NCBI RefSeq assembly: GCF_027213945.1
Contig: NZ_JAPWGW010000001.1
Span: forward strand, 744,001 to 808,000
Length of the DNA: 64,000 bases
Source of the DNA: Henriciella marina
Lineage (GTDB): Bacteria; Pseudomonadota; Alphaproteobacteria; Caulobacterales; Hyphomonadaceae
Direction: 5' to 3'
Position numbers and translations under genes: made by a program. The notes under the pieces were generated by a model. It was not told where the DNA came from. It made no database searches and saw only the letters and a list, made by a program, of their open reading frames with translations. Positions 9,157 through 20,187 of this stretch are shown here, one piece after another (within the stretch, counting starts at the first letter, position 1; each line of letters starts with the position of its first letter).

Positions 9157-9448
9157 CGTGGCGCTCCTGATTGTTTGTGGCGAGATCCTCATAGAGCTCG
9201 CGCGCCTCGCTGGCAGGTCCACGGCGCTCTCCGTGATCGAGCACCCGGACGCTGACTATTTGGCCACCTCTTGGAAAACTTACAATATCCCCCGGCAGAA
9301 CACGAAAGCCGGGTTTGGTCACCTTGCGCAATTGTTCATGACGCGACAGGCGCACACCTTTGCCCGAAACATGCGCTGTGGCTAGTGCGCGCGTCTTGAA
9401 GAAACGCGCTCTCCAGAGCCAGACATCAAGACGGACTTCGTCGCTTAT
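9149..9448 (-). CDS. S4-domain RNA-binding protein (Hsp15-like), start codon ATA
   Basis: The 99-codon frame reads I(M)SDEVRLDVWLWRARFFKTRALA..., a standard S4/Hsp15 protein that binds RNA or the stalled 50S subunit. The expected start sits exactly at the helicase stop, where relatives would have ATGA; here the bases are ATAA, so the in-frame first codon is ATA (9448-9446). A strong SD (GGAG) lies 8 nt upstream at the right distance, and there is no ATG, GTG or TTG between the upstream in-frame stop and GTG at 9355. Starting at 9355 would remove half of the S4 fold. I therefore annotate the full length and flag the start as non-canonical. It lies between the SUV3-like helicase and the TerB gene, the usual context. 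Confidence 0.75.
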   Translation of the reverse strand: MSDEVRLDVWLWRARFFKTRALATAHVSGKGVRLSRHEQLRKVTKPGFRVLPGDIVSFPRGGQIVSVRVLDHGERRGPASEARELYEDLATNNQERHDA

Positions 9449-12186
9449 GACTTGCTCTCCGGCGTGTCTGTGCCGGCTTCAGGCGTCTCGGTCGCTGGAG
9501 ATGTTGCCTGCTTCGCGGCGTCCTCATTGGCAGAGCCTTCAGCCTTGGCCTTTTTGGGCTTTTTCTTCTTTGGCTTCGGAGCGGGCGGAGGAGGCGGTAG
9601 CAAGCTGGCGAGCGCAGCGAACGGGCTGTCCGGGTCCGGCTGGCGCGGCGCGGGGCGCCCGCCGCCTCTATGCGGGCGGCCTTTTTGGTTGCCAGACTTT
9701 GCCTGCCTCGGTGGGCCGCCTTTGCCTTTTGGACCAGATTGCGGGCGTTTGCCACGCGGCGGGCCGTCCTGACGGTTGCGGGACAGATAGCGCCAGAGCG
9801 TGACCGCGCCGGTTTCTGGATCTTTCTCGGCCGGGGCAAGGCCAAAGCCTTTCACAACGGCTGGAAATTCTTCGCCCGGGCAGGAGATGACAGAGGCCAG
9901 CTCTGCCGGGAGTTCAAAGGCCGGCTTGTCGGCTTCCTTGCGGCGCTTGGAGATTTCCCATCCGAGGCGTTCTGCAAGGTCTGCGCGGACGGCGCGCTTG
10001 CCAAATCGCAGATAGCCTTGGGCGTGCAGCTCTGCATCGTCCCATTCGCCGTCGAGCTCGAACGAACCTGCGCCTTCCGGCGCGACGCGGCGGCCTTTGC
10101 CGGTCTGGCTGGCCTGAAGGATGGCGATCATGCGCTGGGCCGCAGGTTTCTGGGCGTCCGGAACATGGGCGGCAACCCGGCCCGTGCGCAGCCCGGCGGT
10201 TTTCAGCGCGTCGCGTTCTTCCTTGGAGACATGCGGCGGGGGCGACTCTTCGCGAAGGTCAATGGCCGCGCCGCTTTCGAGCAGACGGAAAGCAAGACCG
10301 CGCGCCATGCCCTGAAGTTCTGTGCCCGTCTCGCCAAGCTTGAGCTTTGCGTGGGTCGGCAGCACCCGCTTCATTTCCTCACCAAGCCATTCGTCGACGC
10401 GCTTCAGGGCGGCTTCGCGGCGGTGAACTTCTGTGTCTTCTGCGCCGATCAGCTCAAGACGGGGCGCAAGCCAGTCCGGACCAGGCTTCAGGCTGGCGAT
10501 CTCTTCACCTTTCCAGGTGATGGTGCCGCTGTCGGCAAGGGCGAAAGCCTCTGCAGGCGCGCCAGCAATCTCTCCCAGCCTTTCGGCGAGGATCGGGCCC
10601 AATGCAGACACGGCAGCAGAGCGCACAGCCTTGCCTTCCAGCGTCTTCGCGGTGGAAGCAGGTTCAAAGTGGAGACCGACGAGGCGGCCAACAACATGAC
10701 CTTCGACGGTGACTTCTCCGGTGTCAGACAGTTCAGTCAAAAGCAGATCTTCCCTTTTCAGTCCGGCAAGCAGGGCCGTGGTGCGCCTGTCTACAAAGCG
10801 CAATGTCAACGCAGCGTGAAGCGCATCCGACAGCCTGTCTTCTATTTCCCGCGTCTTCTCACGCCAATAGGCCGGGTTTTCCAGCCAGTCTTCACGATGG
10901 GCGGCATAGGTCCACGTCCGGATCATGGCAAGCCTGTGCTGAAGGCTGGAGATGTCCGGAACGTTGGCTTCGAGGTTGTCGAGGCGCTTTTCCATGGCGA
11001 CATCGCCAAGCCGCGCATCGGGGTCTGCCAGGGTTTCGGCTAGGCCGAGGACCAGTCGTCCATGGCCTTCATGGCCTGATTTGCGAAAGTCTGGCAGGCG
11101 AGCAAGGTCCCAGAGGCGGCGCACCTTGCGCTCGCCGCGGATTTCAGGGCCGATCGCTTCATCTTCGGCCATGCGGCGCAGCACCCATTCATCCAGCGCG
11201 TGCGGGTTCTGGCGCAGCACTGGATGCGCGGAAGGCCGCGCCAGGCTGGCGATCAGCGTCTTGATGGAGCGATAGTCGAGATTGGAGTTGCGCCACTGAA
11301 GCTCATCGACCGGCTCGAACTGGTTCGTCTCAATGGCGTGGACCAACTCTTCCTCGAAAGGCGGGCAGTCGCCCGTCTCGCCGAATTCGCCATCAGTACG
11401 AAAGCGCCCGGCGCGTCCGGCGATCTGCCCGGCTTCTGCGGCCGACAGCCAGCGATTGCGCCGTCCATCGAACTTTGACCGCGCGGCAAAGGCGATCCGC
11501 TCTACATCGAGGTTGAGGCCCATGCCGATCGCGTCAGTCGCGACGAGATAGTCGACTTCCCCGGATTGGTAGAGCGCGACCTGCGCGTTGCGGGTGCGCG
11601 GACTGAGCGCCCCCATGACGATGGCGGCCCCGCCCTTCTGGCGCTTCAGCAGCTCGCCAATGGCGTAGACCTGCTCAGTTGAGAAAGCGACGACGGCGGA
11701 TTGCTTGGGCAACTTGGTGATCTTGGTCGGGCCGGTATAGTGGAGCTGCGAGAAGCGTTCTCTCGTATTGGTGTCTACGTCGAGATCGAGATCTCGCAGG
11801 ACGCCGCGCATGGTTTCGGCGCCAAGGAGCAGTGTTTCCTGCGTGCCGCGGGCATGGAGGATGCGGTCGGTAAAGACGTGGCCGCGGTCCTCATCACCCG
11901 CGAGCTGAATTTCGTCGACGGCGAGGAACTCGACGCGCTTGTGAACCGGCATGGATTCCACGGTGCAGACCCAGTAGCGCGCGGTCGGCGGCTCTATGCG
12001 TTCTTCGCCCGTGATGAGCGCAACGGCGCGCTCGCCCTTTGCCTTTACGACCCGGTCATAGACTTCGCGGGCAAGCAAGCGCAGCGGCAGGCCGATCATG
12101 CCGCTCGCGTGGCCCATCATACGCTCAATGGCGTAGTGCGTCTTGCCGGTATTGGTCGGGCCGAGGACGGCCTTCAGGGTGCCCAT
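9445..12186 (-). CDS. SUV3-like superfamily 2 RNA helicase
   Basis: This 913-residue protein begins directly with the helicase core: Walker A GPTNTGKT (residues 9-16), DEIQ (91-94) as motif II, and motif VI in QIAGRAGRF. The C-terminal half has the SUV3-type helical regions. The last ~110 residues are a low-complexity Pro/Lys/Arg tail (PPPPPAPKPKKKK) likely to bind RNA. Bacterial SUV3 homologues are close to the mitochondrial degradosome helicase and are typical of Alphaproteobacteria; the substrate here is not known. The stop codon overlaps the start of the S4 gene, so the two are probably translationally coupled. The start MGTLKAVLG fits family members. Confidence 0.9.
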   Translation of the reverse strand: MGTLKAVLGPTNTGKTHYAIERMMGHASGMIGLPLRLLAREVYDRVVKAKGERAVALITGEERIEPPTARYWVCTVESMPVHKRVEFLAVDEIQLAGDEDRGHVFTDRILHARGTQETLLLGAETMRGVLRDLDLDVDTNTRERFSQLHYTGPTKITKLPKQSAVVAFSTEQVYAIGELLKRQKGGAAIVMGALSPRTRNAQVALYQSGEVDYLVATDAIGMGLNLDVERIAFAARSKFDGRRNRWLSAAEAGQIAGRAGRFRTDGEFGETGDCPPFEEELVHAIETNQFEPVDELQWRNSNLDYRSIKTLIASLARPSAHPVLRQNPHALDEWVLRRMAEDEAIGPEIRGERKVRRLWDLARLPDFRKSGHEGHGRLVLGLAETLADPDARLGDVAMEKRLDNLEANVPDISSLQHRLAMIRTWTYAAHREDWLENPAYWREKTREIEDRLSDALHAALTLRFVDRRTTALLAGLKREDLLLTELSDTGEVTVEGHVVGRLVGLHFEPASTAKTLEGKAVRSAAVSALGPILAERLGEIAGAPAEAFALADSGTITWKGEEIASLKPGPDWLAPRLELIGAEDTEVHRREAALKRVDEWLGEEMKRVLPTHAKLKLGETGTELQGMARGLAFRLLESGAAIDLREESPPPHVSKEERDALKTAGLRTGRVAAHVPDAQKPAAQRMIAILQASQTGKGRRVAPEGAGSFELDGEWDDAELHAQGYLRFGKRAVRADLAERLGWEISKRRKEADKPAFELPAELASVISCPGEEFPAVVKGFGLAPAEKDPETGAVTLWRYLSRNRQDGPPRGKRPQSGPKGKGGPPRQAKSGNQKGRPHRGGGRPAPRQPDPDSPFAALASLLPPPPPAPKPKKKKPKKAKAEGSANEDAAKQATSPATETPEAGTDTPESKS

Positions 12187-12235
12187 ATCAGTGCAACTGC
12201 CAGAAAAGGGAGAGAGAATTCAAGCGAAGGTGCGC

Positions 12236-13957
12236 TTAATTCTGCGCGGGACAAGGCGGCGGCGCATCCATCGTCTGGTCCTCAAACCGTTCCACCCAGT
12301 CACCTGAGCGTGGCAGGGGATCGAAGCCGGCGGCGCGGTAGAGCACAAGCTCTCTCTGGATCGGGCAGCCATTGGAACGCTCGCCAAGGTCGACACTGAC
12401 GGCTCCGACGCGTTCGAAGGTTTCAAAGTCAGCGGCGATGGCCGGCCGGCGGTTCGGGCGGTAGCTGGCAATGAGGACATCGCCGTCGATGGCAGCGGTG
12501 AGGGGCTGTTGCTCTGCGAAACTGTGAGCGCCCTCATTATAGCGCCACAGGATGAGCGGTGCATCGACCCGGTCACGAAGATAAAAGTCGAGGCCGTGCC
12601 AGACTTCTCGCTCATCGGTGACGAGCGCGCTTGGCGTGCCATTCGTATCGGTGAAAGCGACAAGCTGGTCAGAAAGGGCATCCCAGCCCCGCGTGCGTTT
12701 GAGTGCATTGTCGAGATCAAGCGGACCGGAAATCATGTTGGGGAGGATGAGGGCAACCATCATCACGAGGCCAAGGACGCCGTGGAGGGTGAGGCCTGCC
12801 CAGAAGAGCCCTTCCGGTCGGAAGCGGAAGAAAAAGGCGAAGCCGACGATGCCGGCAGCTACGGCAAGGCCGACAGCAAGACGCGCGGTCAGGGTAAAAT
12901 CTGGCGCAAGCAGAAAGCCGACCGCAGAAAGTGCTGCGATCGTCCACCAGAGCCAGCGATTGGCGCGGGCACGGATGAAGAAGATCGCGATCAGGATCGA
13001 GGCAGCTGGATAGGCGGTCGCCGCCCAGTTGGCGTGCGCGCGGGACAGAACCGACTGGAAGAGGATGATGGTCAGGACCGGGACGATGAAGGCGCTGAGC
13101 CACAATTCCTGGCGGCCTGTCTCTGGCCGTCTGCTGGCGCGCAGGAAGAACAGCGCTGCGATCAGGCCGAGAAAGCTGACCGGTCCGAAGACGCCCATCT
13201 GGTCCGCGAGGAATTTGAGGGCGTTTTCGGGGTTGAGGAGGTCACCCCCAAGATTGGCATTGTCCACTGTATGGCCGACGGTCGCGAAATCATTCGCGGC
13301 ATTCCAGACAAGGTGGGGCGTGATGACGGCCAACGTCGCGGCCAGCGCAGCGAGCCCTTTGAGAGAGAAGAGACCCCGGCGTGTCGGCGCATCAAAGATT
13401 GATGTGAGTGCGATGCCGATCGCGAAATAGATCATTGCATATTTGGCGAGAAAGCCTGCGCCGACGGCGAGACCCAGACCGACAAAGCCGGCCCAGCCAG
13501 CTTCGCCCTCGCGCACGCGCCAGAGCAGATAGAGGGCGCAGGCCCAGATTGGCATCAGGACGCCGTCAGTCGATAGAACGAAAGAGGAGAGCCAGACCGC
13601 TGGCATGAGGGCATAGCCAATTCCGGCCATGAAGCCCGTTCGCGGCCCAGCCATGCGACAGCCCAAGAGGAAGATGCACCAGGCCGCAATCGTATGAAGG
13701 AAGGCCGCCGGCAACCGCACCGCCCACGCGGAATCGTCAAAGATGGCGGTGCTGGTATGGATGGTCCACGCGATCAGCGGTGGTTTGGAGTAATAACCCC
13801 AGTCCAGCGTCTGTCCCCAACGCCAGTACTGGGCTTCATCGGCGTAGAGCTCCAGAGGGGTCAGAAGGACGCTCAGCATGCGTAGCGCCAGAAGCCCTAT
13901 TAAAATCAGGGCAGTGCGTCTGGCATAATCAGTCTGGTGTACGTCGGCATGGGTCAT
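12236..13957 (-). CDS. ArnT/PMT-family (GT39/83) membrane glycosyltransferase
   Basis: This 573-residue polytopic protein starts with a first membrane segment (TALILIGLLALRMLSVLLTP) followed by the first periplasmic loop bearing the acidic catalytic-type motif LYADEAQYWRWGQ and YYSKPPLIAWTI, typical of ArnT-like transferases. About 11-12 membrane segments follow, then a C-terminal soluble domain of about 130 residues (RTRGWDALSDQLVAF...). Such enzymes move a sugar from a polyprenyl-phosphate donor to lipid A or another glycan on the periplasmic face. The actual sugar and acceptor cannot be told. No companion ArnC/GtrA gene is adjacent; a GT2/GtrA pair sits 45 kb away. It diverges from the large TonB receptor. 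Confidence 0.85.
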   Translation of the reverse strand: MTHADVHQTDYARRTALILIGLLALRMLSVLLTPLELYADEAQYWRWGQTLDWGYYSKPPLIAWTIHTSTAIFDDSAWAVRLPAAFLHTIAAWCIFLLGCRMAGPRTGFMAGIGYALMPAVWLSSFVLSTDGVLMPIWACALYLLWRVREGEAGWAGFVGLGLAVGAGFLAKYAMIYFAIGIALTSIFDAPTRRGLFSLKGLAALAATLAVITPHLVWNAANDFATVGHTVDNANLGGDLLNPENALKFLADQMGVFGPVSFLGLIAALFFLRASRRPETGRQELWLSAFIVPVLTIILFQSVLSRAHANWAATAYPAASILIAIFFIRARANRWLWWTIAALSAVGFLLAPDFTLTARLAVGLAVAAGIVGFAFFFRFRPEGLFWAGLTLHGVLGLVMMVALILPNMISGPLDLDNALKRTRGWDALSDQLVAFTDTNGTPSALVTDEREVWHGLDFYLRDRVDAPLILWRYNEGAHSFAEQQPLTAAIDGDVLIASYRPNRRPAIAADFETFERVGAVSVDLGERSNGCPIQRELVLYRAAGFDPLPRSGDWVERFEDQTMDAPPPCPAQN

Positions 13958-14179
13958 CTGGAATTGCTGCTAACGCGGAGTCAGCGCCAAGGCCAGCACC
14001 AGAAATGATGTGTGTCTTTTTTGCACCCTTCCGAAACGGAATGTTGCGGCGCACAGCAGAGTCCCCGGACTGTCACGAAAGGTTTACATAGCGGGAATAG
14101 AGGCGCGGGCAATTGAGCTTTGATCCCGTTCCATCGCTGGAATTTGGTCAAACCGAGCAACTGAAGAGGGGTTTCTTCA

Positions 14180-17100
14180 ATGTCCAACTGGAAACTAATG
14201 TCAGGTGTGGCAGCGGCTACACTTTTCACCGCGGCGATTGTCGCCCCTGCCGAAGCGCAGGTAACGACGTCTGGCGTCCGCGGCCAAGTCACTGACGCAT
14301 CGGGCTCCCCGATCGTCGGCGCCGACGTGATCGTTCGCGATCCTGAGACGGGTCTTGTCCGCACGACCACGACCACCAGCACGGGTGCGTATGTTCTGCG
14401 CAACCTCCCGGTTGGCCAGTCCTACACCGTCGAGATCCTCGCGACCGACTTCCAGGGCCGCGCTGTCGAGAACGTCTCCCTTTCGCTTGGCGATCAAGCC
14501 GAAGTGAACTTCTCGCTCGACGAAGGTAACCGCACGATGGACACGGTCGTTGTGACCGCGTCCAGCGCCAACCTTGCGCAAGTCGCGATCGGTCCTTCGG
14601 CCACCTTCGGCACCGAAGTCCTGAACAACGCTCCGGCGATCAACCGCAACATCACCGACATCCTGCGCCTCGATCCGCGCGTTTACGTCGATGAGTCCCG
14701 CGGTGACATCAATGGCGTTCAGTGTGGCGGCAAGAACTCCCGCTTCAACTCGCTCACCGTTGACGGCGTTCGTCTCAACGATAATTTCGGTCTCAACTCG
14801 AACGGTTACCCAACCGAGCGTATCCCGTTCTCCTACGACGCGATCGATCAGGTCTCCATCGAACTGGCACCATTTGATGTTCAGTATGGCGGCTTCTCTG
14901 CCTGTAACATCAACGCTGTGACCAAGTCCGGTAGCAATGAATTCCACGGCTACGCGTTCGGCGACTACACCAATGACGGTCTGCGCGGCGACAGCCTTGA
15001 AGGCGACGACATCACCACCGGTGAGTATGACGAGTACCGTTACGGCTTCGGCATCGGCGGCCCGATCCTTCAGGATCGTCTCTTCTTCTTCGCAGCTTAC
15101 GAGAAGCTCGAAGGTGTGAACCTCTTCGACCGTGGCCCGATCGGCTCTGGCGCTGTCAACGAAGTCCAGATCACGCAAGCTGAGATCGACGAGATCCGCG
15201 CGATCGCCCAGAACATCTACGGCTACGATCCAGGCGAGATCCCATCCAGCTTCGACAACGAAGACGAGAAGATCCTCGTCAAGCTCGACTGGAACATCAA
15301 CCAGAACCACCGCGCATCGTTCACCTATAACTGGAATGACGGTTTCAACATCGTTCCTTCCGATGGTGACCTTTCCGAGCTCGAATTCTCCAACCACCTC
15401 TATGAGCGTGGCTCGGAGCTCGAAGCCTATGTCGGTTCGCTTTATTCAGACTGGACGTCGAACTTCTCGACCGAGATCCGCGTCGGCTACTCCGAGCTTC
15501 AGGCTCGTCAGAACTCGCTCGGCGGCACCGATTTCGGTGAAATCACGATCGAGACCGACGATGTCCACGTCTATATCGGCGGCGATGACTCGCGTCAGTC
15601 GAACGAGCTGAACTACGAAACCCTGACCCTTGCGCTCAAAGGTTTCTACACCCTCGGCAACCACAACTTCTCATTCGGCTATGAGCAGGAAGCACTCGAC
15701 GTGTTCAACCTGTTCGTCCAGCACACCGAAACCGAGATCGACTTCGATGGACGCAGCGGCGCTGCCGATGCCGGCACCCTGCCGACCGCGTTCGATCCAG
15801 CGATCGAGAACTTCCGTGCCGGTTTCGCCGACAACATCAACTACAACAACGCACCATCCGGTAACCCGGAAGATGCGGCTGCTGACTGGGGCTACGAAGT
15901 CCACACTGTGTACGCACAGGACGAGTATGACTTCGGCAACGGCCTGGTCCTGACCGGCGGTCTTCGCTACGACTGGTACGCGACCGACGATCGTCCTGAA
16001 ACCAATCTCGACTTCTTCACGAGCTACGGTTTCAAGAACGACCAGAACCTCGACGGCAAAGGCCTCCTGCAGCCACGCCTCGGCTTCACCTTCGATGTTG
16101 ATGAAACGCTCGACCTTCGCGGCGGCGTTGGCATCTACTCCGGTGGTAACCCGAACGTCTGGCTGTCCAACACCTACTCGGCGAACAACGTTCTCCAGTT
16201 CGGTGCAGACGGCGGTGCATTCGGCCTCGAGCAGAACGGTGGCCCGTCCATCTTCACCATCCCTTACACCATGTGTGAAGCTGGTGTCCCAACCGGCCCA
16301 GGCTGGTGTGTGCCACAAGCCATGGCAGACGCTGTCGCCACTGGTCAGGGTTCGAACTTCGAGATCAACTACCTCGATCCTAACTTCGAAATCCCTTACG
16401 AGTGGAAGTGGGCTTTCGGCGCGACCAAGTATCTGAACGTTCCAGCCCTCGGCGGTGAGTATGTTGTCTCTGGCGACATCCTCTTCACCCAAGGCGAAGA
16501 GCGCGCAGTCTGGATCCGCGGCGACCTGGATCAAACCGGCTTCACCACTGGCCCGGATGGCCGTCAGTACCCGACCTATGCAAGCGTTCGCGAGAGAGCC
16601 TTCGTGCTGACCAACTCCGAATCCTCGCCTAAGTCGCTGCTTCTTTCCGGTTCCATCGCGAAAGAGTATGACTTCGGTCTCGACTGGTCGTTCGGCTACG
16701 CCTACTCCGACTCCGAGGATGTTCACCCGATGACGTCGTCGGTGGCGTTCTCGAACTACAACAACCGCGCATTCGGCGACCCGCAGGATGTTTCGGCAGC
16801 TCGCTCGGACTACAATATCGAGCACCGCTTCACGGCTCTCGTGAACTATGAGCATGCCTTCTTCGGCGACAACATCACGCGCTTCTCGGCGTTCGGTCAG
16901 GCCAATTCCGGCCTTCCTTACTCTCTGACAATCAATGAGGACCCGAACAGCTTCACCCGTTTCGACCCGTTCCTCGAAGGCAATCCGTTCCTTGCGGCTG
17001 GCCAAGAGCGTAACGGCGAGGATGGTTCCTGGTGGGGCAAGGTCGACATCAAGGTCGAGCAAGAGTTCGCACTCTTCAACGACCACGTCGCATCCGGTTT

Positions 17101-17278
17101 TGTTGTCATCGACAACTTCACCAACCTGCTCAACGACGAATGGGGCGTCCTGCGTCAGCGCGGCTTCCCGGCCCAGTGCACCGTCGATGTGACCGGTCAG
17201 CCGACCGAGCGTTGCGAGAGCCGTATCGGCGACGCTTCGCGCTACGAAATCCGCTTCGGCCTGCGCTACGAATTCTAA
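14180..17278 (+). CDS. Oar-like TonB-dependent receptor with carboxypeptidase-regulatory-like N-domain
   Basis: The 1032-residue protein has a signal peptide ending near PAEAQ (residues 24-28). A CarboxypepD_reg-like beta sandwich follows (VRGQVTDASGSPIVGADVIVRDPETG, about 33-110), then a plug domain (about 125-250) and an outer-membrane barrel ending in the C-terminal aromatic signature RFGLRYEF. This architecture is that of Oar/OmpA-related TonB receptors, often abundant in Caulobacterales and Xanthomonads. The ligand is unknown. Codon use is strikingly biased to TTC, AAC, GAC and CTC compared with neighbours, suggesting high expression. GAAGAGGGG precedes the ATG, and a strong terminator follows. 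It stands alone with a ~220 bp upstream region. Confidence 0.92.
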   Translation: MSNWKLMSGVAAATLFTAAIVAPAEAQVTTSGVRGQVTDASGSPIVGADVIVRDPETGLVRTTTTTSTGAYVLRNLPVGQSYTVEILATDFQGRAVENVSLSLGDQAEVNFSLDEGNRTMDTVVVTASSANLAQVAIGPSATFGTEVLNNAPAINRNITDILRLDPRVYVDESRGDINGVQCGGKNSRFNSLTVDGVRLNDNFGLNSNGYPTERIPFSYDAIDQVSIELAPFDVQYGGFSACNINAVTKSGSNEFHGYAFGDYTNDGLRGDSLEGDDITTGEYDEYRYGFGIGGPILQDRLFFFAAYEKLEGVNLFDRGPIGSGAVNEVQITQAEIDEIRAIAQNIYGYDPGEIPSSFDNEDEKILVKLDWNINQNHRASFTYNWNDGFNIVPSDGDLSELEFSNHLYERGSELEAYVGSLYSDWTSNFSTEIRVGYSELQARQNSLGGTDFGEITIETDDVHVYIGGDDSRQSNELNYETLTLALKGFYTLGNHNFSFGYEQEALDVFNLFVQHTETEIDFDGRSGAADAGTLPTAFDPAIENFRAGFADNINYNNAPSGNPEDAAADWGYEVHTVYAQDEYDFGNGLVLTGGLRYDWYATDDRPETNLDFFTSYGFKNDQNLDGKGLLQPRLGFTFDVDETLDLRGGVGIYSGGNPNVWLSNTYSANNVLQFGADGGAFGLEQNGGPSIFTIPYTMCEAGVPTGPGWCVPQAMADAVATGQGSNFEINYLDPNFEIPYEWKWAFGATKYLNVPALGGEYVVSGDILFTQGEERAVWIRGDLDQTGFTTGPDGRQYPTYASVRERAFVLTNSESSPKSLLLSGSIAKEYDFGLDWSFGYAYSDSEDVHPMTSSVAFSNYNNRAFGDPQDVSAARSDYNIEHRFTALVNYEHAFFGDNITRFSAFGQANSGLPYSLTINEDPNSFTRFDPFLEGNPFLAAGQERNGEDGSWWGKVDIKVEQEFALFNDHVASGFVVIDNFTNLLNDEWGVLRQRGFPAQCTVDVTGQPTERCESRIGDASRYEIRFGLRYEF

Positions 17279-17304
17279 GCGCTCCGAAACGATTATGACT
17301 GAAG

Positions 17305-17337
17305 AGGGCGGCTCCATGCGGGCCGCCCTTTTTCTTT
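17305..17337 (+). terminator. Terminator after the Oar-like receptor
   Basis: AGGGCGGC (17305-17312) pairs with GCCGCCCT (17322-17329) followed by TTTTTCTTT. It lies between the receptor and aguA. Confidence 0.88.
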
Positions 17338-17364
17338 GGGGAAAGCTGTGGCAAATCGCGGCCC

Positions 17365-18368
17365 ATGACCGACACGACTATTGCCTTCACACCTGCCGAA
17401 TGGGCGCCCCAGTCTGCGATATGGGCGGGCTGGCCACATCTGAAGGATGCCTGGGCCGACGATTATGAGGGCGCTCAGCGAGAGATTGCCGCGCTGATTG
17501 CTGCGCTCGCGCCGGTCGTGCGCGTTAAACTCATCATTGGCGACCCGGCATCCCGGGCCGAGGCGGCGGACCTTGTCGGCGAGAAAGCCGAGATGTTCGA
17601 TGCGCCGATGGGCGACATCTGGCTGCGCGATATCGGGCCTGTTTTCGTGAAGTATCTCAACCGCCTCGAAGGGCTCGGTTTTGAGTTCAATGGCTGGGGC
17701 GGCAAGTATGAGCTTGAAGGTGACAGCGAAACGGCGGCTGCGATTGCCCGGCTCGAAGGCCATCCACTGAAGCGCCTGCCTTTCGTTCTGGAGGGCGGCG
17801 CGGTCGAGCAGGATGGCGCGGGCGTGCTGATCACAACGCGGCAGTGCGTGCTGAACCCGAACCGTAATCCTGACTGGACCCAGGAGAAGGCCGAAGAGAA
17901 TTTGAAGCTCGCCTTCAATGCGCAGCGTATTGTCTGGCTGGGCGACGGTCTGCTTGGCGACCACACGGATGGCCATGTCGACAATATCGCCCGCTTCATC
18001 GCGCCCGGTCATGTCGTCTGCCAGACGCCATCGGGCGAGAATGACCCGAACGCTGACGTCCTGCGCGAGATTAAGGACACGCTGCGTGCCGCAGAGCTTC
18101 AAGTATCGACCATTCCATCACCGGGACGCATCCTGGACGAGGATGGTGAGATCATGCCCGCGAGCCATATGAACTTCCTGATTTCGAATGGCCGGGTGAT
18201 CCTGCCGGTCTATGAGGATGAACACTCAAAACTCGCCGAAGCCGAATTGCAGGCGCTGATGCCCGAGCATGACGTCATCGCCCTGCCATCGCGCCATATC
18301 CTGTCTGGCGGTGGCAGTTTTCACTGCATGACCCAGCAGGTCCCCCAAACAGATGGAGGTCTTTCGAC

Positions 18369-18372
<4 letters not shown>
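17365..18372 (+). CDS. aguA: Agmatine deiminase
   Basis: This 335-residue peptidyl-arginine-deiminase-fold enzyme hydrolyses agmatine to N-carbamoylputrescine and ammonia. Seen in the sequence: the substrate-site motif DIWLRDIGPVF (about 90-100), the catalytic HTDGHVDN (about 194-201) and the C-terminal nucleophile in GGGSFHCMTQQ (C321). The length is a little shorter than the ~365-residue norm but all key residues are present. The stop codon overlaps the start of aguB by 4 bp (ATGA), so the two-step route agmatine to putrescine is encoded as one transcript. No clear SD precedes the ATG. Confidence 0.95.
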
Positions 18373-19192
<820 letters not shown>

Positions 19193-19211
<19 letters not shown>

Positions 19212-20089
19212 TCTTCGGGCTCAAGCGCCGTCTGGCGGCCATGTCGGGTAAGAATGGCGTGGCGCAATATTGCGATCACCAGACCGGCAAGCAAGACCAG
19301 GGCCGCAATAGAGCCACGCAGCAAGGCGCTTTGCTGTTCTGGAAAGCGTGGGACCGCGTCTGGCGCGAGACCGGACATACCGAGCTGATACTGGTAGATG
19401 ACCATCACGGCCGCTGCGATGCAGATGATGATGGCGAGCAGGGCACTGAGTATGCCGGAGCCTCGTGACCCCAGCGCGCGAGCGCGGCTTTCCAGCAGAC
19501 CCAGTGCCGACAGCAGGATAGAGATGCCCGCAGCGTGAAGCCGGGCAGCGGACATCCATGTGTCCAGCAGCGACGGGTCTTCAGTGAGTATGTTTGAGAG
19601 GTGGAGCGCCGCGAAAAGCGCGATCAAGCCCCAACTGAGATAGGCAAAAGACACGAACGGGCTCTCGCCGACGAGATAGAAGCTCAGCGCGGCGGCGAAG
19701 AAGGCGAAGGCTGCAAGTATAATGGCGTTCGTCGTGTCGCCTTCCAGGGCCCGGTCAATCATGAGAGAGGGCGCCGCAATCAGGCAAAGCAGGGTCACGC
19801 CCAGTGTTAAGGCGAGAAAGGCAAACCCTCTTGATGGGTGCCTGATGGTGCAGATCAATAGCGGAGTGATGACGAGCCAGAGATAAGCGAGCGCAGCAAG
19901 TCCAGCGAAAAACGGCAGGACGTGCAGCGCAGATGAGAGTTCAGAAAGTCGCGATGCGAAGGGAATATCGGGCAAGGCTGCGCCAAGGGCCATGCTGAGA
20001 TGGCCCGCCTGCAGCCATGCTGCTGGCCCGACGAAAAGAAGAATTGCTGCGCCGCCAAGAATGGCAGGGAGCAGCGCCCTCATACCCAA
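19193..20089 (-). CDS. Uncharacterised polytopic membrane protein
   Basis: This 298-residue protein consists largely of hydrophobic segments (about eight likely membrane spans, beginning with LLPAILGGAAILLFVGPAAWL) with short loops and a charged C-terminal tail (TRHGRQTALEPEDQPSTS). I do not recognise a family. The 3' end overlaps aguB by 19 bp in convergent orientation and the 5' end diverges from the metallopeptidase gene with about 100 bp between. Nothing in the neighbours fixes a function. The start could be the first or third codon (MGM). Confidence 0.7.
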
Positions 20090-20187
20090 CTGTCTATACT
20101 CGCTTCTACGCTTGCCCAGCGCGGAACGCCGATGCTCGCACCGGCGTTACAATGTCTGGCAATGCCTGCCAATCTGGATGTCCTCAC

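Noticed and set aside
15671-17317. A ~548-codon open frame antisense to the Oar-like receptor
   Set aside because: It is a by-product of the strong codon bias of the sense gene; no signal, domain or start context supports it.
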